A stretch of 64,000 nt of DNA from Methylobacillus sp. MM3 (GTDB taxonomy: Bacteria; Pseudomonadota; Gammaproteobacteria; Burkholderiales; Methylophilaceae). Each line of letters begins with the position of its first letter. Within the stretch, counting starts at the first letter, position 1. The position numbers and the translations under genes are program-made. Positions 47,608 through 55,740 of this stretch are shown piece by piece. Location: the NCBI RefSeq assembly GCF_001645185.1, contig NZ_LXTQ01000001.1, positions 558,001-622,000 on the forward strand. Reading direction: 5' to 3'. The notes below the pieces were generated by a model. It did no database searches, had not been told where the DNA came from, and was given only the letters and a program-made list of their open reading frames with translations.

Positions 47608-49097
47608 AGCGTTTTTTTGTCAGCCTGATACTGCTTCTGTGTTCATGGCATTCGCTGGCTGCGCATACCGCGCCGGATACGCCTATGGATTTCGTGGAAG
47701 CCCAGATCAACGCCCACCCCGGGAAGAGCGGAGTTTATGCCTTGGAAACCGGCACCGAAGCGCTGATTGCCCGGGCCTGGCTGGCCGATCACGCCCAACA
47801 CTCGATCGAAGTGCAGTATTTCATCTGGAGCACCGACAACATCGGCATCCTGGCTTCGGAAGCGCTGCTGCGCGCGGCGGATCGCGGCGTTCAGGTGCGC
47901 GTTATCGTGGACGACCTGCTGATCGACGCGCCTGACAAAACCCTGCTCGCGCTCGCCAAACACCCGAAGATCGATATTCGCATCTATAACCCCCAGCATT
48001 CCGTAGGCACGCCATTCCACAAGCGCCTGTTAAACGTCGCCACCGATTTTCGCGGCGTGAATCAGCGCATGCATGACAAGACATTCATCGTCGACGGCAA
48101 GATCGCCATCACCGGCGGTCGCAACATGGCCGCCGAATATTTCGACTACAACCATCGTTACAACTTCCGTGATCGCGATGCACTGCTGCTGGGTAACGTA
48201 GTCAAGAACATGCGCGCCAGTTTCGAGAATTTCTGGGGCAACCGCTTGAGCGCGCCTGTTGAGGAGTTATACGACGGCATCGGGTTAATGCAGCAGCATG
48301 TGAATGTCGATGACGCCGAAATCAAAATGATTTATCGCGAGCTGCACGATTATGCGAACTCGAAGGAAAATTTTGCGCCGGAGATCCACGCCGCCATCGA
48401 AACCACTCCCACCACTTTCGAGCGGCTGGCCCGGCAATTCGCCTGGGGCGAGGCGAGATTCATCAGCGACCTCCCAGGCAAGAACAATAATCGGCTGAAG
48501 TTGGGCGGCGGCGGGCAAACCACCTCGGCCCTGGCGCAACTGGTACAGAATGCTCGTCAGGACATCGTCATCCAGTCACCCTATCTGGTGATGTCCGACG
48601 GCGCCATCAGGCTTTTCCAACAAGCCATCGACCGCGGGGTACGCGTCCGCATCAATACCAACTCGCTGGCCTCCACGGACAACATCCAGGCGTTCAGCGG
48701 CTATCGCAACCAGCGCGACCGATTGCTCAACATGGGCCTGGAAATACACGAATACAAACCCGACCCCGCGATACGCAGCAAGCTGACGGAAGGCTCCCTG
48801 CTAAGAAAGGAAAAACCGCCGATATTCGCCATCCATGCCAAAACCATGGTGGTGGATTCGAGAACCGTTTTCATCGGCACCTTCAACTTTGATCCGCGCT
48901 CGGAAAACCTGAATACCGAAGTCGGCGTCATCGTCGAAAATGAGGCTTTGGCTCACGCCGTCGCATCGGCCATCGAGACCGACATGCTCCCCGCCAATAG
49001 CTGGAATGCGGCTGCGGACCCAGACCAACACGTTTCCTTGGCCAAACGAAGCAAAGTGCGGTTCTGGCAGATAATGCCGATCAAACCGTTGTTATGA
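47604..49097 (+). CDS. Phospholipase D/cardiolipin synthase family protein
   Basis: A 497-residue exported protein with signal peptide (about 1-20) and two intact HKD motifs: HDKTFIVDGKIAITGGRN (about 155-172) and HAKTMVVDSRTVFIGTFN (about 412-429). It would transfer phosphatidyl groups, as in ClsC-type cardiolipin synthases, or hydrolyse them in the periplasm. ATG 47604 overlaps the stop of the fusion gene. Fits the lipid theme of the operon. Confidence 0.92.
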   Translation: MKRFFVSLILLLCSWHSLAAHTAPDTPMDFVEAQINAHPGKSGVYALETGTEALIARAWLADHAQHSIEVQYFIWSTDNIGILASEALLRAADRGVQVRVIVDDLLIDAPDKTLLALAKHPKIDIRIYNPQHSVGTPFHKRLLNVATDFRGVNQRMHDKTFIVDGKIAITGGRNMAAEYFDYNHRYNFRDRDALLLGNVVKNMRASFENFWGNRLSAPVEELYDGIGLMQQHVNVDDAEIKMIYRELHDYANSKENFAPEIHAAIETTPTTFERLARQFAWGEARFISDLPGKNNNRLKLGGGGQTTSALAQLVQNARQDIVIQSPYLVMSDGAIRLFQQAIDRGVRVRINTNSLASTDNIQAFSGYRNQRDRLLNMGLEIHEYKPDPAIRSKLTEGSLLRKEKPPIFAIHAKTMVVDSRTVFIGTFNFDPRSENLNTEVGVIVENEALAHAVASAIETDMLPANSWNAAADPDQHVSLAKRSKVRFWQIMPIKPLL

Positions 49098-50038
49098 CAT
49101 CGCCCTTCAAAAGGAACCGGCCTTTCATCATGGAAAACATCGACCCCAGAAAAGTCAGCCTCCCCCGCCCATGTGCTTTTCTTGAGGCTGCGCATGATCC
49201 GCAAGACCCCAACCCATGGCAGACCCTGTGGCTCGACCGCTCGGTGCCTATCCATCCCGACGTCAAGCAAGCCTGGCTGCGAGATTCCAACACAGCCTCG
49301 CGGCAATTTCTCCTGCCGTTCGTGCGCCCCTTGGCAAGGCTGACCATCGTATTGCTGCAACTCATCAAGACCATCATTCCGAACAGCCTCACCTCATCGC
49401 GCCTGCTGCACCGCCTGCTGGCATGGGCATTATCGGTATTCGCCACACCGGAAGCCAACTGGCTGATCCTTCGTCACTTCTGGATAGGCTCGGAAAACCT
49501 GGCCTTCCTCAATGCCAACATCAAGGGCGGCGGAGTTGAAATGAATCCGTTGAAACCGCAAGACCTGCCGGATCTGGTGGACGACCTGTTCATCAAGCAT
49601 GACCTCAACCTCTTCAACTTCATTACTCGGCTCAATCTCAAGCTACGAGAACAAGGCATCGCCGATATCGCGCCCAATACCGAACTGGATTTCTCGATGA
49701 TTTCCGACGACGGCCATTTCCCGATTGCGCCGCAGAATAATGGCTGGTTCAACAAGATCGACCTCCAGACCTGCATCGATATTTTCACCCCTGTCTATCA
49801 GTTGTTCCTGACAGACAGCGATTTCTGGCGATCTGTGCACTCCTTGCAGCTGGACGAAACCATCGGTTTGTACACGGCAAAAGTGCTGAAAAGATCCGAA
49901 GGTCTGATACTGATCAACAACAAACATCCGATGGTCGTTCCAGCCACATGGTCGGCTGGTTACAGACTGGTTCTGCATGGATTGTCGTCTGAGATGCTGC
50001 ATGCGTTGCTGGTTGAAGAGAAACGGAAGAAAGTCTAA
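49094..50038 (+). CDS. Conserved-looking protein of unknown function
   Basis: A 314-residue protein, last of the lipid operon (ATGA overlap with the phospholipase D gene). It has one hydrophobic stretch (about 75-115, including LARLTIVLLQLIKTIIP) that may lie on or in the membrane, then a mostly polar region with WLILRHFWIGSENLAFLNAN (about 120-139). No catalytic motif is obvious and I cannot name the family with confidence. Its place suggests a role with the KAS III fusion and phospholipase D products. Confidence 0.8.
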   Translation: MTSPFKRNRPFIMENIDPRKVSLPRPCAFLEAAHDPQDPNPWQTLWLDRSVPIHPDVKQAWLRDSNTASRQFLLPFVRPLARLTIVLLQLIKTIIPNSLTSSRLLHRLLAWALSVFATPEANWLILRHFWIGSENLAFLNANIKGGGVEMNPLKPQDLPDLVDDLFIKHDLNLFNFITRLNLKLREQGIADIAPNTELDFSMISDDGHFPIAPQNNGWFNKIDLQTCIDIFTPVYQLFLTDSDFWRSVHSLQLDETIGLYTAKVLKRSEGLILINNKHPMVVPATWSAGYRLVLHGLSSEMLHALLVEEKRKKV

Positions 50039-50123
50039 GCGATTGATTAGTCAGATATTCAATTAAAGAACCCTTGCTCGAACAAGCATAACCTCACCTT
50101 TGATAGGAAACGCTATCCTATAG

Positions 50124-50147
50124 AAAGCCCGCATTGCGCGGGCTTTT
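50124..50147. terminator. Rho-independent terminator, bidirectional
   Basis: AAAGCCCGC (50124-50132) pairs perfectly with GCGGGCTTT (50138-50146) around ATTGC, with T on the plus side and A on the other. It closes the lipid operon on the plus strand and the peptide gene on the minus strand. Confidence 0.9.
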
Positions 50148-50171
50148 AAAACTTCAGGGAACGATTAGATT

Positions 50172-50333
50172 TCAGCCAGGGATGGTGAGCGATCGGTTCC
50201 ACCAATTGGATGAGCTTTGTACTGTAACTGTACAGATGACCGTATCAGCATCTTCCTTTTGATCATCACTCATATCATTTTGTGAAACATCATCAATTTC
50301 ATATTCGGAAACAACATCATTAGAACCGGACAT
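50172..50333 (-). CDS. 53-residue peptide with acidic leader-like start; possible RiPP precursor
   Basis: An open frame too short for ordinary gene calls. It has a near-perfect ribosome site, AAGGAG, eight bases before the ATG. Residues 1-33 carry eleven Asp/Glu and one Lys (MSGSNDVVSEYEIDDV ...); residues 34-53 are almost uncharged: CTVTVQSSSNWWNRSLTIPG. Such an acidic, soluble first part followed by a short Ser/Thr/Trp-rich end with one Cys is how many ribosomally made, modified peptides look. No signal peptide. It is a single-gene unit with its own sigma-54-type promoter and a terminator. No modifying enzyme is evident next to it, so function is open. Confidence 0.6.
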   Translation of the reverse strand: MSGSNDVVSEYEIDDVSQNDMSDDQKEDADTVICTVTVQSSSNWWNRSLTIPG

Positions 50334-50444
50334 ATAGGGATCTCCTTAAGATTATGTAACCTTTGAGTTATAGCGAACGTAAACCTTCGCCAATGAGAAC
50401 GGCCGTCGGTTAAGCACCGGTTTTCTTGGTATGGGCAGCGATGT

Positions 50445-50460
50445 AGCAGAAGACGTGCCA
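50445..50460 (-). promoter_or_regulatory. Sigma-54-type (-24/-12) promoter for the peptide gene
   Basis: On the minus strand TGGCACG (bases 50460-50454) is followed by TCTTC and TGCT. The GG and GC doublets are ten bases apart, as required, and TGGCACG matches the -24 consensus fully; the -12 has TGCT for TTGCA/T. Transcription would start near 50434, leaving a leader of about 100 bases before the peptide. Confidence 0.65.
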
Positions 50461-50523
50461 GAATAAAAAATATAATAAAAACAAACGGATGAGATTTATC
50501 CTACGGTGCCATCGGAAAGCAGA

Positions 50524-50541
50524 TGTCCCCAATAAGAGACA
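50524..50541. promoter_or_regulatory. Enhancer-like site 1
   Basis: TGTCCCCAATAAGAGACA, an imperfect palindrome (TGTC/GACA ends). 14 of 18 bases match the second site. It lies about 86 bases upstream of the -12 element, a normal distance for a sigma-54 activator. Confidence 0.5.
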
Positions 50542-50588
50542 GTGCGTTCGTGTTTGTTTGTATCTTGTTGATATTTTGTAGAAATGTT

Positions 50589-50606
50589 TGTCTCAAATTG
50601 GAGACA
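50589..50606. promoter_or_regulatory. Enhancer-like site 2
   Basis: TGTCTCAAATTGGAGACA, a better palindrome (TTGTCTC/GAGACAA). Its centre is 65 bases from that of the first site, close to six helical turns, so two activator dimers could sit on the same face of the DNA. Confidence 0.5.
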
Positions 50607-50656
50607 ATAATTGCCGTAGCATTTTAGCAATGGCAAAAGGTCATGAACAACAGACG

Positions 50657-50685
50657 CAAAACCCGCTGGATTGAAACGGGTTTTG
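50657..50685. terminator. Hairpin CAAAACCCG/CGGGTTTTG
   Basis: A nine-base perfect stem with an 11-base loop. Four T follow the GC part on either strand. It may terminate transcripts entering from the right and so isolate the peptide promoter; it overlaps a weak 41-codon open frame (50643-50768) that I do not call. Confidence 0.4.
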
Positions 50686-50790
50686 GACGAGACAAGTACA
50701 TTGAAAATGTGGATGGAGTGTCGGACCAGCGCCGCGATGCCCTCCCGTACTTAGCTAACTTCCGCTGAGCTTAATCAACTCTTATTCAGC

Positions 50791-51090
50791 ATGGCTGCAA
50801 GCTATCTAACCTACCGCCACTATGAGAATAGCAAGGATGGTCACGAGTGCCAGACTTATGACGAATCTGGTGTCATCGTTTTTCTGATGGTATTTCATTT
50901 TAAAGCCCCTCATAGAAAGAACGTCTACACAATTGGACATCCCTCTTTTCTGGGGTTCGACGACCATGCTCCAGATGAACATGAATTAGTCATGAGGAAA
51001 TTCATGAGTTACCAACGCACGCCCGTCAATGGAAATGGAAATTCTTGGCGCTCAGTCAAAACGCACTACACATATTTGAATATGACATGA
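50791..51090 (+). CDS. Hypothetical protein
   Basis: A 99-residue open frame rich in His and aromatic residues (RHYENSKDGHECQTYDESG near the start). No family recognised, no clear ribosome site. A good hairpin terminator begins right after the stop codon, which favours a real gene. The surrounding DNA is AT-richer than the rest of the window, suggesting acquired DNA. Confidence 0.4.
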   Translation: MAASYLTYRHYENSKDGHECQTYDESGVIVFLMVFHFKAPHRKNVYTIGHPSFLGFDDHAPDEHELVMRKFMSYQRTPVNGNGNSWRSVKTHYTYLNMT

Positions 51091-51134
51091 AAAAGGCCAG
51101 AAGCCCCGTTGTTACTGGAGTTTCCGGCCTTTAT
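51091..51134 (+). terminator. Rho-independent terminator
   Basis: AAAGGCC (51092-51098) pairs with GGCCTTT (51126-51132); the inner GAAGCCCC also pairs largely with GGAGTTTC. A short T/A tail follows. It ends the small gene just before it. Confidence 0.7.
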
Positions 51135-51220
51135 TGGACTACATTTTAGAGGTGGGGACTACCGAATAAATCCTTGCAAGCTAGTATTTACATGGATTTA
51201 AGAATTCTAGTTTTTTAATA

Positions 51221-51239
51221 TACCCCCATAAATACCCCC
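51221..51239. repeat. Tandem TACCCCC repeats, possible integrase arm sites
   Basis: TACCCCC occurs twice, at 51221-51227 and 51233-51239, with a 12-base period. Tandem (T)GGGGGTA motifs of this kind are often seen near the ends of islands carrying P4-type integrases. Used here as a clue to the left end of the element. Confidence 0.4.
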
Positions 51240-51279
51240 AGCAGCTGGGCGCTGCCCCTCAATTTCTGCCGCCCTACTC

Positions 51280-51726
51280 CTAACTATGCATTTTCACCAA
51301 CTTCAGATCGGACAGCGCCCCGAGGGTTGCACGTAACTCCAAACCGTTGTCATGCAATTGCCTTTCCACCTCGGCCACCATCTCATCAAACATACCGTCG
51401 GCAGACAACCTCACCTGGAACCTGTTCAGCGTACAGGCATCGGGTAATTTTCCGCCAGCGTCAAAACCGCAGAAAATCAAAAAGTCCAGCCGCACCCGCA
51501 AAGCACGCTCCAGCTTTGGATATGACAGTCCATGCCACCTGGAGAGCAGCAGCGCACGAAACATAGCGCGGTGATCGTAAGGCACGCGTCCACCCTTTCT
51601 AAAAAAATCACGCCAGTATTCAGCATGCATGGTGTTTTCTACCGATTGCCAGTCGACCAGTTCTGCAATCCGCAGGACTGGCTCAGGTGCCAACCTGGTC
51701 TTTGCGTTTTCAATAAACCGCTGCAT
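51280..51726 (-). pseudogene. IS5-family transposase, N-terminal fragment
   Basis: 148 residues corresponding to the DUF772-type N-terminus of IS5 transposases (YDHRAMFRALLLSRWHGLSYPKLERAL, quoted in part, about 51-77; FLIFCGFD; CTLNRFQVRL). The family protein is about twice as long: the DDE catalytic domain is missing and the last 20 residues look unrelated. The gene is therefore a remnant left at the border of the integrated element. Confidence 0.8.
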
Positions 51727-51754
51727 AACTCCCCTTTCGACAAACTGAAATACT

Positions 51755-51868
51755 CATTTCACTATGCTATAGATCCACTACCTAGCCATGACGTGGGGCC
51801 GCGACTACCCTCAAGGGGAAACACCCCGGGAGGACCCGCCGGTTCACCTGGTTTGACATAGTGAAATG
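51755..51868. repeat. Exact 12-bp inverted repeat pair around a 90-bp GC-rich segment
   Basis: CATTTCACTATG (51755-51766) and CATAGTGAAATG (51857-51868) are perfect inverses. Between them are structured GC-rich bases (GGGGAAACACCCC near 51812). This could be a small structured RNA, a miniature element, or old insertion ends beside the transposase fragment. Confidence 0.45.
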
Positions 51869-51935
51869 CCAAAAAAAGCGCAGATTTAATTCCTGCCCGC
51901 CCTACCCAACCGGCGCGATTGGCTGCGCCTTGGGA

Positions 51936-52079
51936 TCAGTCCATTCAAAAAACAGTCGGGACAGGTCGGGACAGTCGGGACAGTCCGCCGCTATTGGCTT
52001 GCAGCCGTCCCGACTTTTTCGGGACGATTCGGGACAGTCGGGACAACTTGTTTCAAGCCGTCCTATGCCGTCCGATTGC
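51936..52079 (+). repeat. 144-bp iteron/hairpin repeat, left copy (inverted relative to right copy)
   Basis: Matches the reverse complement of 62702-62845 at 141 of 144 positions without gaps. It contains TCGGGAC six times in direct orientation (51956, 51966, 51975, 52019, 52029, 52038) and once inverted (52007). CGTCCCGA/TCGGGACG (52006-52026) is a perfect eight-base stem with a CTTTT loop. The repeated short units plus hairpin resemble replication iterons or a protein-binding array. Confidence 0.85.
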
Positions 52080-52168
52080 CGTAAAGAAAACCGATGCATA
52101 ACTTTGAGCGCATGGGACTGCATGAGACATGAGGGGCATACACTACAATCTGCCTAAGGGGCCTCTGT

Positions 52169-52672
52169 CTAAGCCCGGATGGTAGCGACAGCCTCCAGTG
52201 TTTCCGCATCTCGTTCAACGGTAACGTCCGCTACGCGGCAATGCAGTGACACAGCCTTAGCGTCCTGCTGCGCGCGCTCCTCTCGGGTTGCTGGCATTGA
52301 TAGGTCCTCAACTTGGGTAGGGATAGGTGCACCTGCATGATCGTACTTAATGCTGCAGCCAAGTTGGCTTAGTCCATCCATCGCCCGCATTAACGCGTCA
52401 AATTCTGACGCAAAGTTTTTGTCGGAATTTACATCGGTAAGCCGGACAAACCTTGCCGCAGGACTCTCGTTAATGCGAGGATCGCCGGTGAACTCCACCC
52501 CCACTCGCTTCGCGATTTCAACGATGTCAGCCATGGTGCTCAGGGCATATTCATGCATCAGCTTGCGCTCAGGATGGGTCGCAATATTCTTGAGGAAATC
52601 CTCCATCGGTCCGACAAAGTCATCTGAGTTCATGGCTCTTTCGATGGTCTCTTGCACGTAGGTCAGGTACAT
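52169..52672 (-). CDS. Hypothetical phage-type protein
   Basis: A 167-residue acidic protein without recognised domains. ATG 52672 has a CAGGAG ribosome site; the upstream TTG-led frame adds 16 residues and is less likely. It is the last minus-strand gene of the element, after the tail genes, so it may be a morphogenesis or cargo gene. Confidence 0.6.
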   Translation of the reverse strand: MYLTYVQETIERAMNSDDFVGPMEDFLKNIATHPERKLMHEYALSTMADIVEIAKRVGVEFTGDPRINESPAARFVRLTDVNSDKNFASEFDALMRAMDGLSQLGCSIKYDHAGAPIPTQVEDLSMPATREERAQQDAKAVSLHCRVADVTVERDAETLEAVATIRA

Positions 52673-52797
52673 GATTTGTTTACTCCTGTTCTGTAGTTTT
52701 AAAGTCGCGGCGTATCGCAAGGGATATTGCTAGCGCCACCCTTGACCCGGCCGCCAGCCCGTTGCCGTATCGAATAAGATACGTTCTGCCATTTTTA

Positions 52798-53529
52798 TTA
52801 CCCTTTCGCTGTCCCCAAGGCATTAACCATCTCCCTAGCGAACACGGCATTGAAGTCACGCTCGATCACGTTCGCGGCGATCTTTCGCAAGTTGATCGAA
52901 TCGCGGTAGTTAGCATTCGAGACGAATATGAACACAGGGATGATTACCGACCTTCCGCTACGCTCAATCCTCCGCCATATGCCGGGAGAGAGATGGGCGC
53001 TCAGCCTATGTGTCTTGCCGGGGAGGACCACAAAATACCCCTGCAGTGACTGGCGCTTGCCGCGCCCAGATGCAACGCGCAGGCCAGTGCGGAGCGCGCC
53101 AAGTATTTCTTTGAGCTGGGCGCGGCTGGGGTTGCCAAATGCATCGAGCTTGAGTCCCGCGGCTGGAACCGCCTTCCAGCCAGCCGGCAGCACCCCCATT
53201 CCGCCGAGTAGCATTTCAAATGGTTTGCTGCCCCGTATGCCACCACCAAAATGTTCCTTGATGTACTGCGCTGGCGAAGCGCCACGGCTTGCCTGGTCGC
53301 GAATGCCGACGATAGTTTCGGGCTTGGCCTTCGTAGCCACAGTAGAAAATGGGCTGTTGGCGATGTACGGAGTAGGGCGCTCGAATACATCCCGAATATC
53401 AGATCCCAATTGGCTCTTTGCCTGCTTACCGATTACGGTCAGCGTTTTCGCCGCCGCGAATGGGATCTGCTTTTCTATAGCATTCAAGTGCTTCACCAAC
53501 TTATCCAGGTTATGCGTGATCCTGATCAT
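52798..53529 (-). CDS. Phage tail/neck-like structural protein
   Basis: A 243-residue protein that starts two bases after the tape-measure stop. Residues about 5-60 (KLVKHLNAIEKQIPFAAAKTLTVIGKQAKSQL, quoted in part) have the helical, Ala-rich start common in small head-tail connector or tail proteins; the rest is basic and Gly-rich. Family not certain. The context with chaperone and tape measure makes a tail role likely. Confidence 0.6.
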   Translation of the reverse strand: MIRITHNLDKLVKHLNAIEKQIPFAAAKTLTVIGKQAKSQLGSDIRDVFERPTPYIANSPFSTVATKAKPETIVGIRDQASRGASPAQYIKEHFGGGIRGSKPFEMLLGGMGVLPAGWKAVPAAGLKLDAFGNPSRAQLKEILGALRTGLRVASGRGKRQSLQGYFVVLPGKTHRLSAHLSPGIWRRIERSGRSVIIPVFIFVSNANYRDSINLRKIAANVIERDFNAVFAREMVNALGTAKG

Positions 53530-53531
53530 GG

Positions 53532-55739
53532 CTAACGCCGCCCACATCGAAGCGCTTCAACGGCGAGCACATTCATAACCTGTTTTGCGACGTCTCGATC
53601 CGCCTTGAATGGATAAGTACCCATGTTATTGGGGAAGGTAATATTGATCGGCTGCAGTGGCGCTCCTGGGCGAGCAGCCGTCAGGCTGGGGACGCTCATC
53701 CGGGAAACAATGCCGCCATTTGCGAAGCTGGGCAGACGCATGTTGTTGATGGCGTCGAGGAATCCAAGGCCGTACTTGCGCACTGATTTAGCCCGGATAA
53801 CGTACTCCTGATTGGAGAGGCGTGCCAAGATGCTGTCCGAGGTGCCAGTGCCGGGACCGCGGATCAGACCACCGGCGGCGTATCTGCCTGTCGCACCACC
53901 CGAGTTCGGATCAAGATAGACCGCATTACCCTTGCTGTCGTATACACCTGTGAAGTTGGCAGCGTTGGCTGAATCCACCTTTTTAACGGTAACAGTAACC
54001 GTTTTGTCTTGGATCGCATCCATTGCCGCCTTGACCTCGGCCAGCGCCTGCTCGGCCTGATCGGTCGCCACGTTCACGGTGCGCGGCGCCTCCAGGCCTG
54101 TAAGCACGCTTTCTACGTCGGAGAGTGCCTTTACCTGGTCCTGTTGGCGTTGCTGCTCCGCTCCGGCAGCCTGCTCCAGGGCTTTGGCAAGGCTGAGTTT
54201 GGATTGCTTGGTTGCTTCGTCGGCACGCTGCGAAATCTCGGTCTTATATGCATCATTGTCGACGACATCGGTGAGCGTGCGGTATTGATCTGCCAACTGT
54301 TGCACAGCCTCGGCTTTGGCGCGGACGTCATCAACCGAACCACCCTCCGACGCCATCCGCTGCAAGCGCTGCCGCTCGATAGAGAGGTCACCTCTGAGGC
54401 TGATTTCCTTCTCTGCAATTTCCTGCTGCGAGGCTCCAGCCAGTGAATTCGGCGAGGCTCCGGCAAGCGACTGCGGACTTGATTGATTGACCCCAGAACG
54501 CAGCTTTTTTGCCTCGGCCAGGTAATTCTTTTCTGCCTGGATGCTGTCGTCCCATGCCTTGCGGATAGCGTCGCGCAGCTTCTCGTAGTCCTTGATGCGA
54601 TCCTGGGTGAGTTTCTTTTGCTCGGCACCGTTAGCTGCGGACCGCTTCAATGCGTTGTCGATGATTTTCTGTGCGTCCTCGCCGCCCTTCAGGCTACTCG
54701 CGATTTCGAGCTCTCCGCTGTTCAGTCGCTTGGCATACTCCTGCAGCATTTCCTCGGCAGCCTTGGCATCGCTTTCAATTCCTTCGCGCAGGCCGGTAAA
54801 GGTGAAATTTGATATGGCCTCGATCACGCGCCCGACAGCACTTGCCATCTGTCCGAGACGAACGCCGGCCATTTGCGCCAGAAATACCATCGGCTTGAAA
54901 AAGTTCTCAATTAACGAAGTACCGGCCTGCGCCAGAGAAGCTACTGTCGGCGCAAGAACACCGCCAAGCGATTGCTTGAACTTGAGCGAAGCCTGCTCGG
55001 CTTGAGCCGTCTGTCCCTGAAACCCCGCCAGCGCCTTCTGCGAGTTGCCTAGCTGGGCCTGCGTTTCCTGCATGATGCCCTGATATTCGGCCTCAATCTT
55101 TTGTTGCTGAGTGAGGTTGCTTGCCGTAGTACCAAGGCTGGCCGCGTAGTCATCCCACATCTTGGCCACGTTCTTCGTAACGCCGGCATTGTCCACCAGC
55201 GTACTGTTTTCGTTCTTGAGGCCTTCTGTCGCAGACACAACCGCTTCGCCCAAGCCGAGATGCGCGGCGCGGTTGAATGAGGCACTGTCCTTCAAGCGCT
55301 CAAGAGTTGTAACCGCCTGGTCCAGGCTATAACCACGCGCCAGCAAATTCTGTAGGCCTTTGGCGGCTTCTGCAGTGGAGATCAGGCCATCAGCCGCAAG
55401 CTTCTCCGCCTCCTTCAGCGCATTGCCGATGCCGAAACCAGATGCATTCGCCACAGCCTCCAGCCCACGGAAGGCCGACTCGGCTTTGGCAAACTCCTGT
55501 ACCGAAGATCGGGCGAAATTGATGATAGCCCCAGCGGTAACGAAAGCGGCCAGTTCGCGGCCAAGCTCGGAAATGACGCCCCGTGTTTGTGCAGCGCCAT
55601 CGCGCATTTTCGAGGTGAAGTCAGGCAAGGGCTTTCCTGTCGCCTTCTGGGTTTTTTCGATATCGGTGCGTAGTTGGGTAACATCTTTCACCCCAAGTAC
55701 TACAGCGGCAATTTTCAGTTTGGTTTCCATATCAAGCAT
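53532..55739 (-). CDS. Phage tail tape measure protein
   Basis: A 735-residue protein: Ala/Gln/Lys-rich coiled coil, hydrophobic stretch near 270-310, and a C-terminal YAAGGLIRGPGTGTSDSILARLSNQEYVIRA region (quoted in part, about 620-660) typical of tape measure proteins, which set tail length. 735 residues would make a short tail. AAAGGAG precedes the ATG by six bases. It follows the chaperone gene as in lambda-like phages. Confidence 0.88.
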   Translation of the reverse strand: MLDMETKLKIAAVVLGVKDVTQLRTDIEKTQKATGKPLPDFTSKMRDGAAQTRGVISELGRELAAFVTAGAIINFARSSVQEFAKAESAFRGLEAVANASGFGIGNALKEAEKLAADGLISTAEAAKGLQNLLARGYSLDQAVTTLERLKDSASFNRAAHLGLGEAVVSATEGLKNENSTLVDNAGVTKNVAKMWDDYAASLGTTASNLTQQQKIEAEYQGIMQETQAQLGNSQKALAGFQGQTAQAEQASLKFKQSLGGVLAPTVASLAQAGTSLIENFFKPMVFLAQMAGVRLGQMASAVGRVIEAISNFTFTGLREGIESDAKAAEEMLQEYAKRLNSGELEIASSLKGGEDAQKIIDNALKRSAANGAEQKKLTQDRIKDYEKLRDAIRKAWDDSIQAEKNYLAEAKKLRSGVNQSSPQSLAGASPNSLAGASQQEIAEKEISLRGDLSIERQRLQRMASEGGSVDDVRAKAEAVQQLADQYRTLTDVVDNDAYKTEISQRADEATKQSKLSLAKALEQAAGAEQQRQQDQVKALSDVESVLTGLEAPRTVNVATDQAEQALAEVKAAMDAIQDKTVTVTVKKVDSANAANFTGVYDSKGNAVYLDPNSGGATGRYAAGGLIRGPGTGTSDSILARLSNQEYVIRAKSVRKYGLGFLDAINNMRLPSFANGGIVSRMSVPSLTAARPGAPLQPINITFPNNMGTYPFKADRDVAKQVMNVLAVEALRCGRR

Positions 55740-55740
55740 G

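Noticed and set aside
50643-50768. 41-codon plus-strand frame before the hypothetical gene at 50791
   Set aside because: Overlaps a hairpin, weak ribosome site at wrong spacing, no recognisable features.
51880-51912. tRNA 3' end as attachment site
   Set aside because: The stretch resembles a T-arm and acceptor end only loosely (mismatched stem, no CCA, no upstream tRNA body).
51956-52044. CRISPR-like array from repeated TCGGGAC units
   Set aside because: Units are 7-9 bases with almost no spacers, partly inverted and organised round a hairpin. These are iterons, not CRISPR repeats.
52730-52792. 20-codon minus-strand frame (MAERILFDTATGWRPGQGWR) with a possible ribosome site
   Set aside because: Too short to support; may be a remnant of a phage gene between the tail-like and last hypothetical genes.
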